Positions 35,174 to 44,206 of a stretch of DNA of 64,000 nt are shown in pieces. Position 1 is the stretch's first letter; each line of letters begins with the position of its first letter. A program made the position numbers and the translations under genes. The stretch spans positions 20,209 through 84,208 of the forward strand of contig JAQBYC010000005.1 of assembly GCA_027623205.1 (NCBI GenBank), read 5' to 3'. The notes below the pieces were generated by a model. That model searched no databases and was not told the origin of the DNA. It worked only from the letters and a program-made list of their open reading frames with translations. This DNA is from Pseudomonadota bacterium. GTDB lineage: Bacteria; Pseudomonadota; Alphaproteobacteria; GCA-2731375.

Positions 35174-35719
35174 ATGGCACGCATCCCCTATCTCGACGCC
35201 GAGGATCTGGCCGAGGAAGACCGCGATCTGCTGAAGCGGACCATCAACCTGCACCGCGCCCTGGTCAACAGCCCCGGGGCGGCGCGCAATTTCGGCCATC
35301 TGGGCAGTTATATCCGCTTCGGCTCGAACCTGGACCCCCGGCTGCGGGAACTGGCCATTTTGCAGGTCGGCTATCTGACCAAAAGCGAATATGAATACAG
35401 CCATCATATCAAAATCGGCCGTGATTTTGGCGTCACCGACGACGATATCCGCGCCATGATAACCGAGACCGAGGGCCGGAACAGCGGCCTGCCCCGCCTG
35501 GACCGCGCCGTTCTGCGCGCGGCGCGGGAAATGACCGAGGATGGCAAGATTTCCGATGCCACCTTCGCCAGGCTGGACGAGAGCCTCAGCCCGGAACTGC
35601 TGGTCGACCTGACCGTCGTCATCGCCTTTTACAACGCGGTGGTGCGCGTCCTGGGCACCCTGGAGATCGACGTGGAGGACAGTTACGCGCCGTTTCTCGA
35701 GGAATTCCCTCTGCCCTGA
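35174..35719 (+). CDS. Carboxymuconolactone-decarboxylase-family protein
   Basis: 181 residues of the AhpD/CMD helical fold. The core site reads EYEYSHHIKIGRDFGVTDDDIRAM, the E-Y-x-x-x-H form seen in non-peroxidatic members; the CxxC of AhpD is absent, so it is not an alkylhydroperoxidase. LAILQVGYLTKSEYE and DRAVLRAAREM are usual. Members act in aromatic or lactone catabolism or are of unknown function. AGGAGC lies 9 bases before the ATG. Shares an operon with the SDR. Confidence 0.85.
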   Translation: MARIPYLDAEDLAEEDRDLLKRTINLHRALVNSPGAARNFGHLGSYIRFGSNLDPRLRELAILQVGYLTKSEYEYSHHIKIGRDFGVTDDDIRAMITETEGRNSGLPRLDRAVLRAAREMTEDGKISDATFARLDESLSPELLVDLTVVIAFYNAVVRVLGTLEIDVEDSYAPFLEEFPLP

Positions 35720-35750
35720 CATCTGTTTTCGGTATTCATGGACTGGAGCC

Positions 35751-37265
35751 TCAGCGCTGCCTGATCCTGATGAACAGCATCAACGGCAGCGAGGCGATGC
35801 AGGCGAGGGTGTACATCACAAAGGCGTTTGTGTAACCGATCAGGGTCGCCTGACGACCGATCTCGCCAGCCAGCGCGCCCAGTCCACTTGTCGACTCGAT
35901 GCTCCACAGCCCGCGTATACTGGCAAAGGAGAAAGCCTCGTTGAACGGGCTGACGGCCTCGGTGATCTCCGCATAGGCGACGGAACCGGTGCGCACCACC
36001 GTCAGAACACTCAGGGAGATGAAGATGCTGCTGCCGAAATTGCGCAGCAGATGGAAGATTGCCGAAGCGTCCGGCAACAGCCGGTCCGGCAGGGTGGCGA
36101 AGGTAACCACCGACAACGGCACCCACATCAGGCCGCAGCCGAAGCCCTGGATAACACCGATCCAACCAACCGCGAAGGCCGAAATATTGAAGTCGAAGGC
36201 GGCGGTCTGCCAGCCACTGAGGCCGATCAGCCCGAGGCCAAGGACGATACCGATGCGCGGATCGAGACGGCCCATGCGCGAGGCGGCGAGAAAGCCCAGC
36301 ACCATGCCGGCGCCACGCGTCCCCAGCAGGGTACCGATCAGGCTGTCGGGAAAACCCATCAGGTCATGCAGCAGCGGGGGCAGCAGCACCAGCGGCGTCA
36401 AATTCAGCATGCCGTAAACGAAAACCAGGAACAGGCCGACCGAGAAGTTGCGGTCACGAAATAGCGCCGGACTGATAAACGGCTTGCTCGCCGTGGCCGT
36501 GTGCACCACGAACAGGTAAAAGGCGAGGCCCATGACGATCGCCAGCAGCAAGATCAGGTTCGATTCAAACCAATCCAGCCGCTGGCCGCGGTCCATGATG
36601 AACTGCAAGGCGCTGACCGCCAGCGACAGCAATATAAAGCCGGTCCAGTCGAGCCGGGTGCCAGCCTGCCTGCCGCCGTCGCGGATGAAGGCAAGCACAC
36701 CCAGCAACGCAAGCACGCACAGCGGCAGGATCAGCAGAAATATCCAGCGCCAGCCGTATTCCTCGGCCAGGTAGCCGCCCAGCATCGGCGCGATTGCCGG
36801 GCCGATCACCACCGACATGCCGAAGACGCCCTGGGCCATCGCCCGTTGCCCCGGCGGATAGTTCGCAACGATGATCGCCTGCGCCAGGGGCACCAGCGGC
36901 GCGCCCAACGCGCCCTGGCCGATCCGATAAACCAGCAATGGCGGCAGCGTTGTAGCGGTGGCGCAGAGCAGGGAAAAAAGCGAAAACCCGGCGACCGACC
37001 AGATCAGCACCTGGCGCTGGCCAAACCGCGCCACCATCCAGCCGGTCATGGGCGTCACCACCGCCGTCGCCACCACATTCAGCGTGACCACCCAGGACAC
37101 CTGGTCCGGCGTCGCCGACAACGCACCCTGCAATTGCGGCAGCGCCACGTTGACGATGGTCATGGTCAAGGCATAGAGCATGGTGCACAGCGAGACCGTG
37201 ATCAAAACGATCACGCGGTTGGCCGCCGTGGCATTGGGGATTTTGGCTGCCTGGCTCGCGCTCAT
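35751..37265 (-). CDS. MFS drug exporter, DHA2 (EmrB) type
   Basis: 504 residues with fourteen hydrophobic helices. Antiporter features are MTIVNVALPQLQGAL, the GWMVARFGQRQVLIWSV loop, VIGPAIAPMLGGYLAEEYGWRW (the motif C of exporters) and the 14-helix layout. It probably works alone or with an adaptor elsewhere; no EmrA gene adjoins it. It is downstream of the RND operon in the same direction with a 76-base gap, and convergent with the CMD-family gene. Confidence 0.9.
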   Translation of the reverse strand: MSASQAAKIPNATAANRVIVLITVSLCTMLYALTMTIVNVALPQLQGALSATPDQVSWVVTLNVVATAVVTPMTGWMVARFGQRQVLIWSVAGFSLFSLLCATATTLPPLLVYRIGQGALGAPLVPLAQAIIVANYPPGQRAMAQGVFGMSVVIGPAIAPMLGGYLAEEYGWRWIFLLILPLCVLALLGVLAFIRDGGRQAGTRLDWTGFILLSLAVSALQFIMDRGQRLDWFESNLILLLAIVMGLAFYLFVVHTATASKPFISPALFRDRNFSVGLFLVFVYGMLNLTPLVLLPPLLHDLMGFPDSLIGTLLGTRGAGMVLGFLAASRMGRLDPRIGIVLGLGLIGLSGWQTAAFDFNISAFAVGWIGVIQGFGCGLMWVPLSVVTFATLPDRLLPDASAIFHLLRNFGSSIFISLSVLTVVRTGSVAYAEITEAVSPFNEAFSFASIRGLWSIESTSGLGALAGEIGRQATLIGYTNAFVMYTLACIASLPLMLFIRIRQR

Positions 37266-37341
37266 GGCGCAATTCTAGACCATTTTCGGGTCCGGCTGAA
37301 ACAGCCGCTTACTGGACGGATGCCCGAGCGAAGATAGAACC

Positions 37342-40300
37342 CTATTCCGCCGCCTGCGGCGCGAGCGGCGCCTTCGCCGCCCGGCGCCGCTCCAACTGGG
37401 CCGAAGTGCGGGCGCCAAGGGCCAACAGCGAGGGCGTCACGAACAGGGTCAGCACGGTGGCGAAACTCAACCCGAACGCCACGGCCGTGGAAAGCTGCAC
37501 CCACATCTGGGTCGAAGGCGCGCCATGGGAGATTTCCCGCGTTACAAAGTCAATGTTGACCTGAAAAACCATGGGCAACAGGCCGAAAATCGTGGTGATC
37601 GTGGTCAACATCACCGGACGCAAACGCTGGCTGCCGGTGCGAACCACGGCTTCCATGGGTTCCATGCCCGATTTCACCAATCTGGCATAAGTATCGATCA
37701 AAACGATGTTGTTGTTGACCACGATACCGGCCAGGGCGATGACTCCGATCCCGGTCATGACGATACCAAACGATTGCCCGGTGATAATCAAGCCGGCCAT
37801 CACCCCCACCGTGGACATGATCACCGCCGTCAAAATCAACAGGGAATGATAGAAGCTGTTGAACTGGGTGATCAAAATAATCGCCATCACGAACAGAGCG
37901 AAGCCAAAGGCCTTTTGCAGAAAAGCCGCCGCCTCCTTTTGATCCTTGTCGGCGCCCCGGAACCTGATATCGACATCCGCGTCAAAGGTCTGGTTCCGCA
38001 TCCAGGTGCGAATTTCATTGATCTTGTCGTCGCTCAACAGGCCTTCGGCGACGCTGGCCTGCAGCTTCAGCACGCGCTGCCCGTCGCTGCGTTTCAGCAA
38101 ACCGGAGCGTTGTTGCGGGGTGCGCGTAACAAAATTCGAAATGGGTACCTGGCCATGGCTGGTTTCCACGCGCAACAGATCCAACTGTTCGATATTACGG
38201 TACTGGATGGGAAAGCGGACCCGAATTTCCACTTCCTCGTCAGCATCATCCGGCCGGTATTCCCCGACCTTGATGCCGTTGGTGACCAGTTGCACCGCCT
38301 TGCCCACGGCCAGAATATCGGCGTTGAAAAGGCCCGCCTGGGCGCGGTCGACCTGGACCTGCCATTCGATACCGGGCAGGGCGCGGCTATCTTCCACATC
38401 CAGGATACCGTCCATGGACTCCAGTTTGCGGCGGAAATTCGCCACCACCGCATCCAGGCGTTCAGGGATTTGGGAACGAAATTCAATCTGGATATCCTTG
38501 CCCGTGGGCGGTCCAAAGTCCGGTTCCCTGGGTTCCACCCAGACGCCAGCCAAATGCGCCGTGCGTTGCCTGATTTCGCCGGTGATTTCGGCCGAGGTAC
38601 GGCGTTCGTCCCAATTGATGAACTCAATGAAGATGGTGCCGATCACGTCCTGGGCCTGATCCTCGCCGCGGGAAGCGCCACCGGTTCGGGCATAGATCGT
38701 ACGGATGCCCGAAATGTTCATCAATTCCGCCTCGACCTCGCGGACCAGCAGATCTTTTTCCCGGGTGGACATGTTGCCGCGGGCATGCACATGGACCAGG
38801 GTTTGTTCCGGCTCCACATCGGGAAAAAATTCCACCCCCTTGCCGGATGACCAATAGGCCGCCTGGACTCCGGCCAGAATGACCACCGCCGCCGCCACCA
38901 CCAGGATTGGGCGGCGGATTATGACCGTCAGGGTACGGGCGTACAGGCCCGTCATACCGGGCAACTGCCGCACATCACCGCGCTCGGATACCGCCAGGGC
39001 GGCCAGGGTCTGCTTGTTGGCAGAGCTCGCCTTGCCGATCAAACCGCCCAATGTGGGCACGAATATCAGGGCCATCAACAGTGAGCCGGTCAGGGTCACG
39101 ACCAGAGTAATGGGCAGGAATTTCATGAACTCGCCCACGACGCCCGGCCAAAATATCAACGGCATGAAAGCGGCCAGGGTCGTGGCCGTGGATGCGATGA
39201 TCGGCCAGGACATACGGCGGGCGGCCATGGCATAGGCCTCTTTCCGCGGCAGGCCTTCAGCCAGTTTCCGATCGGCATATTCAGTCACCACGATGGCCCC
39301 ATCGACCAACATCCCGACCGCCAGGATCAGGGCGAACAGCACGACTATATTGACGGTCAGGCCAAGGCCATCCAGCACCAGGATGCCGAACAGAAACGAG
39401 GCCGGAATAGCCAGACCGACCAGCCCGGCCGTGCGCAGGCCCAAGGCGGCCACGACAACAATAAAGACCAGAAGAATGGCGCTAAGCACGTTGTTCTGCA
39501 GGTCGTCCAGCATCCGGCGGATATTTTTCGATTCATCCTGAATGAAATCCACCTGCACACCGGCGGGCCAGCTTTTGGCGCGCGCCGTCACCAGATGACG
39601 CACCTGATCGATGGTTTCGATAACATTCTCGCCAAGGCGCTTCTTGATTTCCAGGGTGACGCCGGCGCGCCCGTTGATGCGGGCGTACGAGGTCGCATCG
39701 CGGAAGGTCCGGCGCACCGTGGCAACGTCAGCCAGCGTGACAACACCATTCCCGAAGGCCTTGATGGGTAAATTCAATAAATCCTCGGCGGTTTCGAACA
39801 GTCCCGGCACCTTGATGGCAAAACGACCCTTGCCCGTATCCATGGTGCCGGCGGCGATAAGCTGATTGTTACGGGACGCCGTCCGCACCAATTCCTCCTG
39901 GCTGATGCCATAACTTTCCAGGCGCACGGGATCGACCAATATTTCCAGCAACTCCGCCCGCTCGCCCGCGATATCAGCCTCCAACACCCCCGGCAATGCC
40001 TCCAATTCGTCCTGCAAGTCCCGCGCCAGCCGCAACAAGGTGCGCTCGGGAACATCGCCGGCCAGGGTGACCACAAGCACCGGAAACAGCCCCACATTGA
40101 CCTCGTGCGCGGTCGGTTCGTCGGTTTCCGCGGGCAGGTCGGGTTTCACCAGATCAATGGCCTCGCGCACGTCGCGCAGGGCCTGATCCGCATCAAAACC
40201 CGCCTCGAATTCCAGCAATACCGAGGCACTTCCCAATTCCGCCCGGCTGCGCATTTCCTTGACCCCTTCGATGGAGCGCAATTCCTGCTCCATGGGGCGG

Positions 40301-40494
40301 ACCAACAGGCGCTCGGCATCCTCGGGCGAGATGCCGTCGTGCTTCATGGCGACATAAATGATGGGAATGTTGATATCGGGCTTGGATTCCTTGGGAATGG
40401 TCAGATACGAACCCAGGCCGGCGATCAACACCAGAACCAGAATGGATAGAACGCTGCGGGCATGCTGGACCGCGGCATCAATGATGGCGTTCAT
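37342..40494 (-). CDS. RND efflux pump permease
   Basis: 1050 residues, full length for an inner-membrane resistance-nodulation-division pump with twelve helices and two large periplasmic loops. The proton-relay helix is VGMLVDGAIVVTEYADRKLAEG, with a single Asp where AcrB has two, a variant known in the less-studied RND groups. IPKESKPDINIPIIYV and DNNLIAA-type porter motifs follow, and the second half holds GIVVNNNIVLIDTYARL. The start overlaps the adaptor's stop in an ATGA. Regulated in all likelihood by the PadR protein of the same operon. Confidence 0.92.
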   Translation of the reverse strand: MNAIIDAAVQHARSVLSILVLVLIAGLGSYLTIPKESKPDINIPIIYVAMKHDGISPEDAERLLVRPMEQELRSIEGVKEMRSRAELGSASVLLEFEAGFDADQALRDVREAIDLVKPDLPAETDEPTAHEVNVGLFPVLVVTLAGDVPERTLLRLARDLQDELEALPGVLEADIAGERAELLEILVDPVRLESYGISQEELVRTASRNNQLIAAGTMDTGKGRFAIKVPGLFETAEDLLNLPIKAFGNGVVTLADVATVRRTFRDATSYARINGRAGVTLEIKKRLGENVIETIDQVRHLVTARAKSWPAGVQVDFIQDESKNIRRMLDDLQNNVLSAILLVFIVVVAALGLRTAGLVGLAIPASFLFGILVLDGLGLTVNIVVLFALILAVGMLVDGAIVVTEYADRKLAEGLPRKEAYAMAARRMSWPIIASTATTLAAFMPLIFWPGVVGEFMKFLPITLVVTLTGSLLMALIFVPTLGGLIGKASSANKQTLAALAVSERGDVRQLPGMTGLYARTLTVIIRRPILVVAAAVVILAGVQAAYWSSGKGVEFFPDVEPEQTLVHVHARGNMSTREKDLLVREVEAELMNISGIRTIYARTGGASRGEDQAQDVIGTIFIEFINWDERRTSAEITGEIRQRTAHLAGVWVEPREPDFGPPTGKDIQIEFRSQIPERLDAVVANFRRKLESMDGILDVEDSRALPGIEWQVQVDRAQAGLFNADILAVGKAVQLVTNGIKVGEYRPDDADEEVEIRVRFPIQYRNIEQLDLLRVETSHGQVPISNFVTRTPQQRSGLLKRSDGQRVLKLQASVAEGLLSDDKINEIRTWMRNQTFDADVDIRFRGADKDQKEAAAFLQKAFGFALFVMAIILITQFNSFYHSLLILTAVIMSTVGVMAGLIITGQSFGIVMTGIGVIALAGIVVNNNIVLIDTYARLVKSGMEPMEAVVRTGSQRLRPVMLTTITTIFGLLPMVFQVNIDFVTREISHGAPSTQMWVQLSTAVAFGLSFATVLTLFVTPSLLALGARTSAQLERRRAAKAPLAPQAAE

Positions 40495-41648
40495 GATGCC
40501 GGCGCCCCGCCGGCTTTACCAGCATCGGCTTTGCCTTCGCCGCTGTTGCCGTCAGGCTGAGCGGAAACCCGGACCCGGTCGCCCTGACGCACGAACTCCT
40601 GGCCAACCACGATCAACTCGGCCTTTTTCGGCAAACCGGCAACCCACATGCCGTCCGCGGTACTGTCGATGATCTCAACCGCATAGAAGCCGACCACGCC
40701 GCCACTCTCCACACAGCGCACACCGACAGTGCCGCTGTCATTCAGGGTCAGGATGGCCGGTGTGATAAAATGAGCCTGCACCTGGTCGGTGGGAAAACTA
40801 AGCGCGGCGGTCGTACCATGGCGTAATTTACCGTCGGAATTCGGCACCAGCAATTCGACCCGGAAAGTCCGGGTGGTGGCATCCGCCGTGGACGCGATGT
40901 AATGGATTTTGCCCTCGACCTTTTCTCCGGTAACCAGGGTGGCGCTGCCTTTGTCGTTCAGGCGTAGGCGGCCGACATTATTCTCGCTGACCTGCGCCAC
41001 CACCAGGTAGGGATCTTCATCAACCAGCAGGGCAATAGGGCTGCCGTCCTTGACATAGGCGCCCAATTCCACTTCGCGGCTGTCGACGATAGCGTCAAAG
41101 GGCGCGCGGATCACGGTGCGGTCCAAGGCAACATCCATCGCTTTAACCATGGCCATGGCCCCATCCAGGCGGGCCGCCGCGGCGGAAAACTGGGTTTCCG
41201 CGCGATAGCCTTTTTTGCGCAGTTGCTTGGCCGCCTCGTACTCAATCTCGTGTTGGCGCACCAGGGCCTTGGCTTCCGCCATTTGCGCCATTCGGTCTGC
41301 GACATCGATACGCACCAGCACGTCACCACGGCGGACCCGGCCGCCCTTTTGCACCGCGACCTCGGTGATCCGACCCTTGATTTCGGACATCACCATGACC
41401 TTGCGCTTGGCTTCGGTATGCCCCCGCGCGGTAACTTCGCGCCAATGGTCCTGAGCCACCGATGGCTTGGTGCGCACGGCGGTCAGCGAGGCGTCTCCTT
41501 GTTTGGCGTTACGTTCGGCGACCGTAGGCGCCTGACCGGGTACAACTTTGCCATTCGCCAGGCCGTTGTGCGCACCGAACTGGCCGCTCAACACCCAGCC
41601 CAACGCGACCACGGTAATGGCCGCGGCAAGGAGATAGGAAACCCGCAT
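40491..41648 (-). CDS. RND periplasmic adaptor (membrane-fusion protein)
   Basis: 385 residues from ATG 41648 (MRVSYLLAAAITVVALGWVLSG, a single membrane anchor or signal). A barrel-sandwich/lipoyl half is in EVAVQKGGRVRRGDVLVRIDVADR, a short alpha-hairpin follows (about 165-225), and the second lipoyl half is in APFDAIVDSREVELGAYVKDGSPI. It links the RND permease to an outer-membrane channel, which is not encoded here. The longer open frame to 41858 overlaps padR and has no family match. Stop overlaps the permease start by 4 bases. Confidence 0.9.
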   Translation of the reverse strand: MRVSYLLAAAITVVALGWVLSGQFGAHNGLANGKVVPGQAPTVAERNAKQGDASLTAVRTKPSVAQDHWREVTARGHTEAKRKVMVMSEIKGRITEVAVQKGGRVRRGDVLVRIDVADRMAQMAEAKALVRQHEIEYEAAKQLRKKGYRAETQFSAAAARLDGAMAMVKAMDVALDRTVIRAPFDAIVDSREVELGAYVKDGSPIALLVDEDPYLVVAQVSENNVGRLRLNDKGSATLVTGEKVEGKIHYIASTADATTRTFRVELLVPNSDGKLRHGTTAALSFPTDQVQAHFITPAILTLNDSGTVGVRCVESGGVVGFYAVEIIDSTADGMWVAGLPKKAELIVVGQEFVRQGDRVRVSAQPDGNSGEGKADAGKAGGAPAS

Positions 41649-41661
41649 GTTCAAATCCCGC

Positions 41662-42231
41662 CTAATTGCCAGCGCCGGCGCCAGTGCGACCGCCGGTGCG
41701 ATCGCCATCGATCTGCGCCAGCAACGCTTCGCTTTCCACCAGATACCGGTTGTCTTCCAGATAGCTCGCCGCCGCCTCGTAAAGTGCCCGGCCATAGCCG
41801 GCAACAAAGCGTTGTGCCGCCGTGCCGCGGGCCTCCCTTTCGGCAAGTTCGGCCCCAAGGCTGCGATGTTCCGCGATCCGTCGGTCGATCATTTCGCCAA
41901 CCTGGCCGGCAGGCAATAGATCGGCGAAAAACATGGCGACCAGGAACTCGGAACGGACCCGGTCCCGGCCGGGTGGATTGTTCAATTCCCTGACCAAGGT
42001 CAATCGCCCTTCGACCGTCAGGCTATAGACTTTTTTATCTGGCCGTTTCGCCTGCTGTTCGGTTTCACTACGGACCAACCCTTCGGTCTGCAGACGCTTC
42101 AGGGCCGGATAGATCGATCCAAAGGAGGCGTCATAAAAATGGCTGAAGACATTCTCCAGCCGTTTTTTGATTTCATAGCCCGACGCGTCGCCCAGGCTCA
42201 ACACGCCGAGGCATAGGGTACGTACATCCAT
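41662..42231 (-). CDS. PadR-family transcriptional regulator
   Basis: 189 residues. A winged-helix domain (VRTLCLGVLSLGDASGYEIKKRLE, then FGSIYPALKRLQTEGLVRSETE and KKVYSLTVEGR) is followed by a C-terminal helical dimer domain (about 90-170), the class with a long tail. ATG at 42231 has GAGGAGAT about 9 bases upstream. It precedes the RND adaptor by 13 bases, so it autoregulates and controls the pump, as LmrR/PadR relatives do. A palindromic candidate operator lies at 42266-42284. Confidence 0.9.
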   Translation of the reverse strand: MDVRTLCLGVLSLGDASGYEIKKRLENVFSHFYDASFGSIYPALKRLQTEGLVRSETEQQAKRPDKKVYSLTVEGRLTLVRELNNPPGRDRVRSEFLVAMFFADLLPAGQVGEMIDRRIAEHRSLGAELAEREARGTAAQRFVAGYGRALYEAAASYLEDNRYLVESEALLAQIDGDRTGGRTGAGAGN

Positions 42232-42265
42232 CACAAATCGATCTCCTCGCTTGCCAACATTTTGC

Positions 42266-42284
42266 ATATAGCGATTCGATATAT
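42266..42284. promoter_or_regulatory. Candidate PadR operator
   Basis: ATATAGCGATTCGATATAT reads almost the same on both strands (16 of 19 positions), 35 bases before the padR start codon. Known PadR-type operators are AT-rich palindromes with ATAT-like ends and about this size. It is the only such palindrome in this intergenic region. Confidence 0.55.
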
Positions 42285-42383
42285 TAATGTAAAGAGTAGG
42301 TTATCAAACTACGCCATAAGGCCTAGCTGAACAGACGCCAAACAGCCGTGTTCATCGGGGGTCTCAGAGGGCAGGCGGTCCGG

Positions 42384-43328
42384 TCAGGCGAGGCTGATCA
42401 CGTCGCCGGCATGGTTCAGATCCGCCAGTTCACGGCCCAGATAAGCCGCGACGCTGGCTAGACCACGGGGCGCCCCCGGCGCCAGGCGAGCTTCAGCTTC
42501 GGGATTATAGTTCGTGTTGGTGTTGATATCATAGGTCAGGGCCCGGCCCGCGGCATCAACAATGAACTCGATGCCGGCAATCGAAATCCGGTTGTCCGCC
42601 AGGAACCGGCCATAGGCTTGGATCAAGGGCGAGGAAAATCCTTCCACGATTTGGAACATGGGGCCCTGGGCGGGATCCACGGCGCAGGCTTCCGCCGGGC
42701 AAAGTTGAAAGCCATCGCGGGTGTCCACCCGCACGGCGTAAAGAAACGCCCCGCCGACGAATTCAAGCCGGGTGATGTACGGCGCCGGCGCCTGAATATA
42801 TTCCTGCAACAACAAAATGCCGTCTATCGGCGGCTCATGGTCCGGGCCGTCCAGCCAGGCGGCAAAGGCTGCTGCGTCGTCATGCAAGTACACGCCCAAG
42901 CCTTTTCCGCCCCGATTATGTTTGGAGATGAAGGGTCCGGCAAAGGTGCGGGCGGCCGCGATCGCCGGGTCGCGGCCATGGGTGGGACAGGTGCGCGGGG
43001 TCGCTATCCCCGCCGTTCGCAGCGCGGCATATTGCGCGACTTTCGACAGTTCCAGGCGAACGGCGCTGCTGCCGTTGACTACTCGGCGGCCATAGGCCTC
43101 CAGCCATTGGATCACCGCATCGGCATATTCCGGCGCAAAGCGGTGGCCGCGGCTATGGGCCGAGGCGCTTAACCGGGAATAGTACAGGCCCTTTGGTGGA
43201 GGCGCGGACAGATCGAATTGACCCTGGGCCACATCCCAAAGCCGATAGGGCAATTGGCCCCGGTCCAGTTCCGCCAATAGCGGCGCCGTCCATTCGCTGT
43301 TCTCGTAAAGAATATGGATTTGTGTCAT
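42384..43328 (-). CDS. RimK-like ATP-grasp ligase
   Basis: 314 residues. An N-terminal Rossmann-like part (residues 1-90) is followed by the ATP-grasp core: FISKHNRGGKGLGVYLHDD (P-loop-like lysine and Gly-rich loop), LLLQEYIQAPAPYITRLEFVGG, and the metal-binding IAGIEFIVDAAGRALTYDINTNTNYN. RimK-type enzymes join a carboxylate to an amine through an acyl phosphate. 9 bases separate it from the upstream SDR gene, so one transcript is likely. Substrate unknown. It is unrelated by position to the two ATP-grasp genes at 59-61 kb. Confidence 0.85.
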   Translation of the reverse strand: MTQIHILYENSEWTAPLLAELDRGQLPYRLWDVAQGQFDLSAPPPKGLYYSRLSASAHSRGHRFAPEYADAVIQWLEAYGRRVVNGSSAVRLELSKVAQYAALRTAGIATPRTCPTHGRDPAIAAARTFAGPFISKHNRGGKGLGVYLHDDAAAFAAWLDGPDHEPPIDGILLLQEYIQAPAPYITRLEFVGGAFLYAVRVDTRDGFQLCPAEACAVDPAQGPMFQIVEGFSSPLIQAYGRFLADNRISIAGIEFIVDAAGRALTYDINTNTNYNPEAEARLAPGAPRGLASVAAYLGRELADLNHAGDVISLA

Positions 43329-43337
43329 GCCCGGCGC

Positions 43338-44138
43338 CTAGCCGACCTTGACCGAGGTACCGCCGTCAACGGGCAGGGCGGCACCGGTTATGAAACCCGC
43401 CTCATCGGAAGCAAGGAACAGGGCCGCGTTGGCGACGTCCCAGGCGGTGCCCATCTTGCCCCCCAGGGGCACTTTGGCATCGCGTCCAGCGGCAATTTCG
43501 GCCCGGCTCTTACCCAGTGCCAGGACCCGGGTATCGACCGCCATCGGCGTATCCATCAGTCCCGGCAGTATGACATTGGCGCGCACGCCATAGGGCGCGT
43601 TCTGAATAGCCAGTTGCTCCGTCAGGGCGATAACCGCCGCCTTGGTGGTTTTATAGGCAACCAGGGGATACATTGACCAGGCGGCGAGCGACGAAATATT
43701 GATGATCACCCCGCTGCCCTGCGCCCGCATGCCGGGCAGGGCGTGTTTACAAGTCAAAACCATGCCGCGCAGGTTCACGGCGACACAATGGTCGAAGGCA
43801 GCAACCGTAATCTCGGTAATCTCGGCGTCGCCGCCGGCGATCGAGATGCCCACATTATTATGCAAGATATCCAGCCGGCCATGACGCCCCAGACATTCGG
43901 CCACGGCGGCCTGGACAGACGCCTCATCGGTCACGTCGGCCTGCACCGCAATTGCCTTGCCGCCCTCGTCCTTTATCATCGCCGTGGTTTCCTCGGCCGA
44001 GCCGAGATCGCGGTCAACCGCGACCACCTGGGCGCCCTGCCGGGCGAACACCATGGCCGTGGCCCGGCCGTTGCCCATGGTCTCGCCCGGGCTTTGTCCC
44101 GCACCGACCACCATCGCAATTCGATCCTGTAAACGCAT
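43338..44138 (-). CDS. SDR-family oxidoreductase (paralogue of the 34.3-kb SDR)
   Basis: About 266 residues. Cofactor motif GAGQSPGETMGNGRATA near residue 13 and AVDRDLGSAEETTAMI after it echo the SDR at 34337. NNVG, the catalytic Ser of NISSLAAWSM and YKTTKAAV are present; the C-terminus ends LPVDGGTSVKVG. ATG at 44138 is chosen because GGGGAGG lies 5 bases before it; an adjacent ATG at 44141 is the alternative. It leads a two-gene unit with the ATP-grasp gene and is divergent from the SMP-30 gene. Confidence 0.87.
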   Translation of the reverse strand: MRLQDRIAMVVGAGQSPGETMGNGRATAMVFARQGAQVVAVDRDLGSAEETTAMIKDEGGKAIAVQADVTDEASVQAAVAECLGRHGRLDILHNNVGISIAGGDAEITEITVAAFDHCVAVNLRGMVLTCKHALPGMRAQGSGVIINISSLAAWSMYPLVAYKTTKAAVIALTEQLAIQNAPYGVRANVILPGLMDTPMAVDTRVLALGKSRAEIAAGRDAKVPLGGKMGTAWDVANAALFLASDEAGFITGAALPVDGGTSVKVG

Positions 44139-44206
44139 CATCGCCTCCCCGGCTGGTTTAAACTAGTATTTCCAAAGCGCATTATAGACCAAGGAATGGA
44201 TTTGCG

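Noticed and set aside
34190-35722. 510-codon minus-strand frame antisense to the SDR and CMD-family genes
   Set aside because: Both plus-strand genes have complete motifs; the antisense product is Gly/Gln/His-rich and has no homology.
37277-37288. AGACCATTTTCG, equal to the end of the inverted-repeat element, preceded by CT
   Set aside because: Only the 12 terminal bases match; the following DNA has neither the G/C-rich arm nor the centre. It may be a solo end or chance, too weak to list as a copy.
37525-38850. Plus-strand frame antisense to the RND permease
   Set aside because: The sense gene is a complete RND pump; the antisense product has shadow composition.
41640-41680. GTTCAAATCC resembling a tRNA T-loop
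   Set aside because: No matching stem, anticodon arm or acceptor; it lies at the adaptor gene start and padR end.
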